From JBPYFK01 sp051984675 (GTDB lineage: Bacteria > Actinomycetota > Actinomycetes > Mycobacteriales > Pseudonocardiaceae): a DNA stretch of 17,939 nucleotides. Of the stretch, positions 1 to 5,242 are shown piece by piece. The translations under genes were made by a program, and so were the position numbers. The stretch is from NCBI GenBank assembly GCA_051984675.1, contig JBPYFK010000138.1, positions 1 to 17,939 of the forward strand, read 5' to 3'. Within the stretch, counting starts at the first letter, position 1. Every line of letters begins with the position of its first letter. The notes beneath the pieces are model-generated. The model ran no database searches and was not told the DNA's origin. It was given only the letters and a program-made list of their open reading frames with translations.

Positions 1-205
1 CCACCGGCAGGTTGAACACCGCGGTCTTCCGTGCCATGCCGAGGGCCAGATCCTCGACCTCGGACAGCGTGCAGCCCGCCCGCATCCGGGTTCCGCCGGT
101 GGCCAGGCCGGATACCAGGCTATGGAAGACAAGGTAGCCGCACTTGCCTGTCACCGGATCTGTCCACGTCACCCGCATCAGCGGGTCGCAGTCGACTCGT
201 GCCAC
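1..205 (-). CDS. Leu/Glu/Phe/Val-type amino acid dehydrogenase, N-terminal part (runs off the left edge)
   Basis: These are the first 68 codons of an NAD(P)-dependent amino acid dehydrogenase, which oxidatively deaminates an amino acid to its 2-oxo acid. The visible peptide has the substrate-domain signature: GGTRMR at residues 37-42, then MARKTAVFNLPV at 57-68, in which Lys60 aligns with the catalytic lysine of leucine dehydrogenases. The distance from the start to GGTR (36 residues) matches the short leucine dehydrogenase type rather than the longer glutamate dehydrogenases. I chose the GTG start at 205 because AAGGAGG lies 8 nt upstream on the minus strand; the downstream ATG (Met10) has no such site. 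The catalytic core and the Rossmann domain lie outside the window, so the substrate cannot be decided. The leader (206-501) carries a small ORF and a terminator-like hairpin. The aldehyde dehydrogenase and 2-oxo acid dehydrogenase E1 about 2.4 kb away suggest an amino acid catabolic neighbourhood (inference). Confidence 0.85.
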   Translation of the reverse strand, partial: MARVDCDPLMRVTWTDPVTGKCGYLVFHSLVSGLATGGTRMRAGCTLSEVEDLALGMARKTAVFNLPV

Positions 206-281
206 CGGCCGAACCTCCTTTTCACACGGTGCGGACGCTCCGGCGCCGGGTGGCACCGGGATCAGATCAGAAGGGGAGAGC

Positions 282-302
282 AAGAAGGGGCGTCACCGCC
301 CC
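282..302 (-). terminator. Terminator-like hairpin in the dehydrogenase leader (possible attenuator)
   Basis: On the minus strand a perfect 6-bp stem, GGGGCG/CGCCCC (287-302), is capped by the tetraloop GTGA (a GNRA type) and followed by TTCTT and a pyrimidine-rich run. This is terminator-like, but the T tract is interrupted. It sits about 80 nt before the dehydrogenase start, where a conditional terminator would act. With the small ORF and the preceding hairpin it forms a plausible attenuation leader, untested. Confidence 0.35.
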
Positions 303-330
303 GGGCCACAGCCGGCCTTACGAGTGCATT

Positions 331-354
331 CGGCGCCGCTACCTCGGGGCGCCG
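331..354 (-). other. Stem-loop directly after the small ORF
   Basis: Arms CGGCGCC (331-337) and GGCGCCG (348-354) pair perfectly over 7 bp around a 10-nt loop. The hairpin starts one base after the small ORF's stop codon on the minus strand, so a ribosome at that stop would prevent its folding. It may take part in an RNA switch with the hairpin at 287-302 (inference). Confidence 0.35.
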
Positions 355-355
355 T

Positions 356-427
356 TCAGAGATGTCGCAACCACACAGAAGATGTGCACCGGAGGCGAAC
401 GGTGTGGCCACGCTCGAAGTTCGTCAT
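356..427 (-). CDS. Possible leader peptide, 23 codons, upstream of the amino acid dehydrogenase
   Basis: On the minus strand an ATG at 427 follows GGGAGG by 7-8 nt and opens a 23-codon frame that ends in TGA at 356. It begins MTNFERGH and ends SSVWLRHL. It lies about 34 nt downstream of the proposed transcription start and about 150 nt before the dehydrogenase GTG. A GC-rich hairpin (331-354) begins immediately after its stop codon. The peptide has no run of one amino acid, so a classical amino-acid-starvation attenuator is not obvious. The strong ribosome site is the main evidence, and coding is unproven. Confidence 0.35.
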   Translation of the reverse strand: MTNFERGHTVRLRCTSSVWLRHL

Positions 428-467
428 GAGGCCACCTCCCGCTCTGCGATCCCCGGCGACAGCACGA

Positions 468-496
468 AGTTAAGGGCCAAAGCGATTGATTGTCAA
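468..496 (-). promoter_or_regulatory. Candidate promoter for the amino acid dehydrogenase leader
   Basis: Read on the minus strand, a perfect TTGACA -35 hexamer (491-496) is followed after 17 nt by TTAACT (468-473), a weak -10 match with only three of six consensus bases. Transcription would start near 461, giving a leader of about 255 nt before the GTG at 205. The -35 lies inside the inverted repeat at 488-501, so a bound repressor would block it. The exact -10 is uncertain. Confidence 0.4.
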
Positions 497-501
497 CAAT
501 C
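488..501. promoter_or_regulatory. Operator-like inverted repeat GATTGT-CA-ACAATC
   Basis: A perfect 6-2-6 inverted repeat in an AT-richer patch of an otherwise GC-rich region overlaps the TTGACA -35 element. The core TTGTNNACAA resembles sites bound by GntR-family (FCD-type) regulators. No such regulator is encoded in the window, so the binding protein is unknown. Confidence 0.4.
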
Positions 502-738
502 TACATAGCGCCGCGTATCGATCGTGTGACGCGCCGGAGAAGCCAGCTCATCGTGACGGTTGATGCGAAAAGGTCCAGACACAGTACCGGCTCATCGGCC
601 GGGTCGACAGTCGATCACCTTAACGAGGTCTTAAGCTTCGAATGTGGAGGACCTGCCGCCCGTACAGGCGGTCGGCACGGTCCGAATCATCGCGGATTCA
701 ACACCACCCGGCGGCGCCCTACTGGGAGGATGCGGAAC
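502..738. other. Intergenic stretch before the 739 gene
   Basis: This is the rest of the 533-bp divergent intergenic region. An open frame crosses it, but the encoded residues look like random arginine- and serine-rich sequence, and the ribosome site at 724-730 marks the true start downstream. I find no convincing -35/-10 pair for the rightward gene and no RNA gene. Confidence 0.5.
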
Positions 739-1584
739 ATGAGCCAACCCGGACCGCCGACTCCGCCCGAGCAGGAGCAGTTGATTCAGCAGATCGGCCG
801 GTTGATCCTGCGAGCCCTGCCGCCCGGCTGGCAGGAAGCTCGTGTCGAGTACCGGGCGGTCGGCACGCACGCCGAACTCATCTCGCAGCTCGTCGCGCCG
901 AACGGCACGGTCGTACCGCTGACCGCGCCGTCCGAACTCGGGCAGATGTTCGGTCAGCTCCGGCACGGCATGTTCGACCAGCAACGGGGTACCTGGATCA
1001 GCGCCCTGTACCGGCTCCAGCGTCCCAGCAGCTACAGCGTGGACTTCAACGGCGATCACGAGCCGGCCTGGCAGACGGCTCCCCCAGACTCGGCGTACAC
1101 CGAGGAGCTCCAGCGCTACCCCCGCCCGACCGAACGCGTCCCCAAGTGGTTGGCCGAGCGTGCGGGGCAACCAGGTAACGCGGGAGGGGCGCCGGCTGAA
1201 CCGTCCGCGCGCCTGCGGGTCGCCGACGTCTTCGACGGGGCGGACCCGAGCGGACGCCCGATCGCCAACCGTCCCGGGGTCGCGCCGGAGGAGCGGCAGC
1301 GTCTCGCCGACTACCTCGACCGCGCTCCGGTGATCCTGGCTACCGGAAACTTCGACCCGGACCGGCTCGACCCCAGCGGCGCCCCCGCGGTTCCGCAGAC
1401 CTTCCACACCGACGGGAACTGGGTGTGGCCGGGCGCGGTCGGGTACTACCTGCGGCAGCACAACGTGCCGCCCCAGGCCGACCTGATCGAGCACATCCGG
1501 GGCCGTGGCTTCCAGATCCCGGACCTCGACGAGCAGGCCCGGGAGCGTGCCGTGGCCCTGGTTACCGGCGCACGCTCGGGCTGA
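739..1584 (+). CDS. Unrecognised 281-residue protein, possibly toxin/immunity-associated
   Basis: The start is the ATG at 739, with GGGAGGA at 724-730. The N-terminal ~140 residues (RVEYRAVGTHAEL, then LRHGMFDQQRGTW, then DFNGDHEPAW) resemble the YezG-like immunity-type domain that actinobacteria often place beside or inside TNT-type polymorphic toxin proteins. A linker of low conservation follows. The C-terminal segment (ATGNFDPDRLDPSG, HTDGNWVWPGAVGYYL, then a helical end) looks like a conserved actinobacterial module of unknown function. No signal peptide or membrane segment is visible, so it is probably cytoplasmic. No cognate toxin gene is recognisable in the window. The last 23 bp overlap the tail of the convergent serine hydrolase gene. 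The family assignment rests on memory of sequence patterns and is tentative; the reading frame itself is secure. Confidence 0.7.
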   Translation: MSQPGPPTPPEQEQLIQQIGRLILRALPPGWQEARVEYRAVGTHAELISQLVAPNGTVVPLTAPSELGQMFGQLRHGMFDQQRGTWISALYRLQRPSSYSVDFNGDHEPAWQTAPPDSAYTEELQRYPRPTERVPKWLAERAGQPGNAGGAPAEPSARLRVADVFDGADPSGRPIANRPGVAPEERQRLADYLDRAPVILATGNFDPDRLDPSGAPAVPQTFHTDGNWVWPGAVGYYLRQHNVPPQADLIEHIRGRGFQIPDLDEQARERAVALVTGARSG

Positions 1585-2479
1585 CGGCCTTCGCGGAACC
1601 GTCGGGCAGCAGCGCGCGGTACACCGCCGCGCCGATGCCGGCGATCAGCTCGCACGCCGGTCCGCCCCGGTAGCCGCCCCTCGACCGCTCGTCGGTGAGC
1701 CCGTCGACGAGCACCGCGACCACGGCCTGCGGCTGGTTTGCGACCCCGATCAGCCCGACGTCGTGGCGCAGGCCCCGCTGCTCGCCGGTCTTGTTCCAGC
1801 ACCGGGCGGATGCGGGCAGATGCGCGGGCAAGCGGTCCCGAACCTGCTGGCGCGACAGGACATCCAGTGCATAGCCGGTGAGTTCCCGGTCCAACGCGCG
1901 CCCGGTGGCCAGGGCGTCGAGCACCCGGGCCTGGTCCAGCGCGGTCGTGATGTTGTCCTGGCCGCGCGCCTTGGCCTGGTAGTCCATCAAGTGCCGTCGC
2001 AGACTCGTCGCCGTGCAACCGAGGGCGCGGGCACACTGGTTGACCTCGGCCAGCCCGACGCGGTCGAGGATCACGTTCGTCGCGGCGTTGTCACTGACCA
2101 CGATCATCAGGTTGAGCAGGTCCGCGACCGCCAGTTCGCGCACGCTCGGCAGCTCGCGCAGGACGCCGGTGCCACCGGCCCGGTAGGCAGGCGGGGGAAG
2201 CGCGAGCCGCTCATCCAACGCCATCAGCCCGCCCTGAACGCGGCGCAGCGCGCTGATCAGGATCAGCACTTTGATCGTGCTCGCGGAGGCCACTGGCCGG
2301 AGCCCGTCCACCAGGACGGGCTCGGACTCCGTCAGGCGCCAAGCGGCCAAGCTGACCTGACCGGGCGCATTGCCCCACGATCTGGGCAGTTGGCCCCGCA
2401 ACCGCTGCGCGAATCCCACGCCACCATTGTTGTGCGCAGCGGCGTCGCCTGACGTGATCCTCCGGCGAAGGTCAAGCAT
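1562..2479 (-). CDS. Class A beta-lactamase-related serine hydrolase
   Basis: A 305-residue protein of the penicillin-recognising serine hydrolase fold. The three hallmark motifs are present in order: STIK at 67-70 (nucleophile Ser67 and Lys70), SDN at 129-131, and KTG at 230-232. The region that should carry the class A general base (ExxLN, Glu166) instead reads ARGQDNITTA near 171-180, with no glutamate. That pattern is common in the non-beta-lactamase branch, so a peptidoglycan-related or housekeeping esterase or peptidase role is likelier than antibiotic resistance. I see no clear signal peptide from the ATG at 2479, and no Shine-Dalgarno sequence before it, so the start is uncertain and the message may be leaderless. 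Its 3' end overlaps the convergent 739 gene by 23 bp. It diverges from the aldehyde dehydrogenase operon. Confidence 0.85.
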   Translation of the reverse strand: MLDLRRRITSGDAAAHNNGGVGFAQRLRGQLPRSWGNAPGQVSLAAWRLTESEPVLVDGLRPVASASTIKVLILISALRRVQGGLMALDERLALPPPAYRAGGTGVLRELPSVRELAVADLLNLMIVVSDNAATNVILDRVGLAEVNQCARALGCTATSLRRHLMDYQAKARGQDNITTALDQARVLDALATGRALDRELTGYALDVLSRQQVRDRLPAHLPASARCWNKTGEQRGLRHDVGLIGVANQPQAVVAVLVDGLTDERSRGGYRGGPACELIAGIGAAVYRALLPDGSAKAVSPSVRR

Positions 2480-2564
2480 CGCTATGGCTCAGCCGGAACA
2501 GGAATCCCTCTCCTGATGCTCGGCCAAAGCACTCCGCAGCGTCTAACGTGGGGCACGCACAGGT

Positions 2565-2587
2565 GTTCTGGGCCACAGCCACAGAAC
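2565..2587 (+). promoter_or_regulatory. Inverted repeat upstream of the aldehyde dehydrogenase operon
   Basis: GTTCTG (2565-2570) and CAGAAC (2582-2587) are perfect complements separated by 11 nt, 37 bp before the GTG start at 2625. The size and symmetry suit a LysR-type regulator site, and a LysR gene is the second gene of this operon. It could also serve the divergent serine hydrolase gene. No clear -35/-10 pair was identified nearby. Confidence 0.35.
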
Positions 2588-2624
2588 CACTGTGGGTGAC
2601 GACGAGCGGAAGAGGTGCGTTCCG

Positions 2625-4277
2625 GTGGCGGAGCCGACGGCGACGGGGTCGACGACAACCTTGTCCCCCACGACAACATCCCGAGCAGCGACATTCCCGG
2701 CCACGCTGGCCTCCGTCATCGGCGGGCAGGAGGTGGCCGACCCGGGCAGCCGGGAGTACCGGTCGGTGAACCCGGCGAACCTGGACGACCTGGTCGCCCG
2801 GGTACAGCTTGGCGGTGCGCGGACGCTTCAGGACGCGACCGCGCGAGCGCAACGGGCACAACGCGACTGGGCGCAGGTGCCCGCTCCGGTGCGCGGGCGT
2901 GTCATCGCCGCGTTCGGACGGCTCGTGGAGGCGAACAAGGAGTCGCTGGCCCGGCTGGTCACCCGGGAGATCGGCAAGCCCCGGGTGGAAGCGCTCGGCG
3001 AAGTGCAGGAGATCATCGACACCTGCGACTTCTTCGTGGGTGAAGGTCGGCGGCTCTACGGGCAGACAGTGCCCTCGGAGATGCCTGACAAGCAGCTGTT
3101 CACCTTCCGCGTGCCGGTCGGCGTCGCCGTGGTGATCACGGCCGGCAACTTCCCGGTGGCGGTGCCGTCCTGGTATCTCGTGCCGGCGCTGCTGGCCGGC
3201 AACGCCGTGGTCTGGAAACCGGCCGAGTACGCGGCGGCCACCGCGCGGGCACTGGCCGAACTGGCCTGGCGCGCCGGCGCGCCCGACGGCGTGCTCAACG
3301 TCGTCTACGCCGACGGCGAGTCCACCTACCAGGGCCTGGAGGCCGCCCTGCGGGCTGGCACGGTGCAGAAGGTCGGTTTCACCGGGTCCACCGCGGTCGG
3401 TTCCCGGATCGGTGAGCTGTGCGGCAGATACCTGCAGACGCCGTGCCTGGAGCTGGGCGGCAAGAACCCCATGCTGGTCGCCCCGAACGCCGAGTTGGAT
3501 CTGGCGGTGGAAGGCGCATTGTTCTCCGGCTGGGGCACGGCCGGTCAGCGTTGCACCTCGCTGGGCAACCTGATCGTGCACCGTGAGGTGCACGACGAGT
3601 TCGTCCGCAGGCTCGACGCCGCGCTGCGCTCGGCCGCGGTCGGTGACCCCGCGCAGGACGTCCTCTACGGACCGATGCTCGACCAGCGTTTCGCGGACAA
3701 TTTCGAAGGATTCCTCGACACCGTCAGCGAGCATCACACCGTGCACGGTTCGACGTCGGTCGGTCGGATCACCGGGTCCGCGCCCCGCGACGGGTTCGTC
3801 GGGGACCCGACCACCGGCCTCTACTACCACCCGGTGCTGGTCGACGGGCTACGCCCGGAGGACGAGCTTTTCCAGCGCGAGACCTTCGGACCGATCGTCG
3901 GCGTGGTCACCTACGACAGCCTGGACGAGGGCATCGAGCTGGGCAACGCTCCCGGCTACGGCCTGTCCGCCTCGGTGTACACGACCGACCCGGCCACGGC
4001 GTTCCGTTTCCGCCAGGGCATCAGCGCCGGCATGGTGAGCGTGAACAACTCCACGTCCGGCGCGGAGGCGCACCTGCCGTTCGGCGGGAACGGACGTTCC
4101 GGCAACGGCAGCCGGCTGTCCGGCATGTGGGTGCTCGACCAGTTCACCCGGTGGCAGTCGTTGAACTGGGACTTCTCCGGGCGGCTGCAGAAAGCGCAGA
4201 TGGACGTGGCCACTGTGGAACCGGACTTCGACTACCGGCTGCCCCCCGAGTTCGGTGGCGACGCCATCGCCGGTTGA
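2625..4277 (+). CDS. NAD-dependent aldehyde dehydrogenase, ALDH7-like
   Basis: It oxidises an aldehyde to the carboxylic acid with NAD(P). All catalytic elements are visible: AGNFP with the oxyanion Asn175, the cofactor lysine in VWKP (Lys198), GFTGST, the general base Glu276 in ELGGKNP, and the nucleophile Cys310 in GTAGQRCTS. GTAGQRCT and ELGGKN are typical of the ALDH7 group (aminoadipate-semialdehyde or piperideine-6-carboxylate dehydrogenases), although the family has many substrates. I prefer the GTG at 2625 (550 residues) because GGAAGAGG lies about 9 nt upstream; an in-frame GTG at 2592 has no such site. At 550 residues it is longer than most ALDHs (480-510), mainly through a Ser/Thr-rich N-terminal extension of about 30 residues and a C-terminal tail. 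It is the first gene of an operon with LysR and a 2-oxo acid dehydrogenase E1, which suggests amino acid or oxo acid degradation (inference). Confidence 0.9.
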   Translation: MAEPTATGSTTTLSPTTTSRAATFPATLASVIGGQEVADPGSREYRSVNPANLDDLVARVQLGGARTLQDATARAQRAQRDWAQVPAPVRGRVIAAFGRLVEANKESLARLVTREIGKPRVEALGEVQEIIDTCDFFVGEGRRLYGQTVPSEMPDKQLFTFRVPVGVAVVITAGNFPVAVPSWYLVPALLAGNAVVWKPAEYAAATARALAELAWRAGAPDGVLNVVYADGESTYQGLEAALRAGTVQKVGFTGSTAVGSRIGELCGRYLQTPCLELGGKNPMLVAPNAELDLAVEGALFSGWGTAGQRCTSLGNLIVHREVHDEFVRRLDAALRSAAVGDPAQDVLYGPMLDQRFADNFEGFLDTVSEHHTVHGSTSVGRITGSAPRDGFVGDPTTGLYYHPVLVDGLRPEDELFQRETFGPIVGVVTYDSLDEGIELGNAPGYGLSASVYTTDPATAFRFRQGISAGMVSVNNSTSGAEAHLPFGGNGRSGNGSRLSGMWVLDQFTRWQSLNWDFSGRLQKAQMDVATVEPDFDYRLPPEFGGDAIAG

Positions 4278-4294
4278 CCAACCCGGGTGCGATC

Positions 4295-5242
4295 GTGCTC
4301 AACCCTATCCACTTGCGGACGCTGCGGGAGTGCGTGCGGACCGGCTCGTTCGCCGAGTCCGGGCGGAAACTGGGCTACACCGCTTCCGCGGTGTCTCAGC
4401 AGATGGTCCTGCTCGAACGCGTCCTCGGAGCGGAGTTGTTCGAGCGATCCGCCCGCAGTGTCCGACCCACCCGGCTGGCACTGCGGCTGGCCGAACGCGC
4501 CCGGGAAGTGCTCGGCGAACTCGAGGCGCTGGAACGGGAGGCCCGCGCCATGGTGACCGGCGACCAGGGCTCGTTACGCCTGGCGAGCTTCGCCACCGCC
4601 AACGCGCGGGTGCTGCCGGAGGCGCTGGCGGCCGTCGCCGGCCAGCGCCCGCACGCCGAGGTCCACCTCGATGAGGGTGAGCCGGACGAGGTGATCAGCG
4701 GCGTGCTGGGCGGTGAGGTCGATGCGGCGGTCGTGTTCGAGTACGACCTCGACCCCCGGCAGTGGCCGCTGGAACTGCACGCCCGGGAGCTGCTGGCCGA
4801 GCCGTTGCGGCTGGCGCTGCCGGCGGACCACCCGCTGGCCACCGCCAGCGAGGTCCACCTGGTCGAGTTGGCCGACGAGGCGTGGATCTGCACCCGAGGC
4901 GACACGGCCGGCGCGAGGTCGTTCGAGCGGCTGGCGGCGGCGGAAGGCATGGTGCCGCGCATCATCTTCCGCAGCAACGACTACGCCGTGATCCGGGAGC
5001 TTGTCGCGCGGCGCCTGGGGGTCGCGGTACTCCCCGGTCTGGCCATCCGGGAGGGTGACGTGCGGATCACCCGAATCGCCGGGTGGCAACCCTACCGACG
5101 GGTGAAGGTGCTGTACCGGCCGCAGAACACCAACCCGCTGCTCGCCCTGGCCATCGACTGCATGGCCGGCACGTGCACCAGCCTGGCCCAGGAATGGGCC
5201 AGGCAGAGCGAAGAACTCTTGCCTCAACTGGAGTCTCGATGA
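4295..5242 (+). CDS. LysR-family transcriptional regulator inside the ALDH-E1 operon
   Basis: A 315-residue LysR regulator. The winged helix-turn-helix is at about 3-60 (HLRTLRECVRTGSFAESGRK, then SAVSQQMVLLERVLGAELFER), followed by the linker helix and a two-lobed effector domain from about 92. The start is the GTG at 4295, 17 nt after the ALDH stop. The Shine-Dalgarno signal is weak, so translation may depend on the upstream gene. Its stop overlaps the E1 start as ATGA, which suggests translational coupling. LysR genes are usually divergent from their targets; this one is sandwiched within the operon it presumably controls, so autoregulation is likely. Codon 94 is TTA (4574-4576), a very rare leucine codon in high-GC actinomycetes. 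In Streptomyces TTA ties expression to the bldA tRNA; whether that applies here is unknown. Confidence 0.92.
   Translation: MLNPIHLRTLRECVRTGSFAESGRKLGYTASAVSQQMVLLERVLGAELFERSARSVRPTRLALRLAERAREVLGELEALEREARAMVTGDQGSLRLASFATANARVLPEALAAVAGQRPHAEVHLDEGEPDEVISGVLGGEVDAAVVFEYDLDPRQWPLELHARELLAEPLRLALPADHPLATASEVHLVELADEAWICTRGDTAGARSFERLAAAEGMVPRIIFRSNDYAVIRELVARRLGVAVLPGLAIREGDVRITRIAGWQPYRRVKVLYRPQNTNPLLALAIDCMAGTCTSLAQEWARQSEELLPQLESR

Noticed and set aside
490..738. Extension of the 739 gene upstream to the ATG at 490
   Set aside because: The added 83 residues look non-coding, and a strong ribosome site immediately precedes the ATG at 739.
2472..3830. A 452-codon minus-strand open frame opposite the aldehyde dehydrogenase gene
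   Set aside because: Antisense shadow of a gene with every catalytic motif in place; its own translation is low-complexity Arg/Gly/His-rich.
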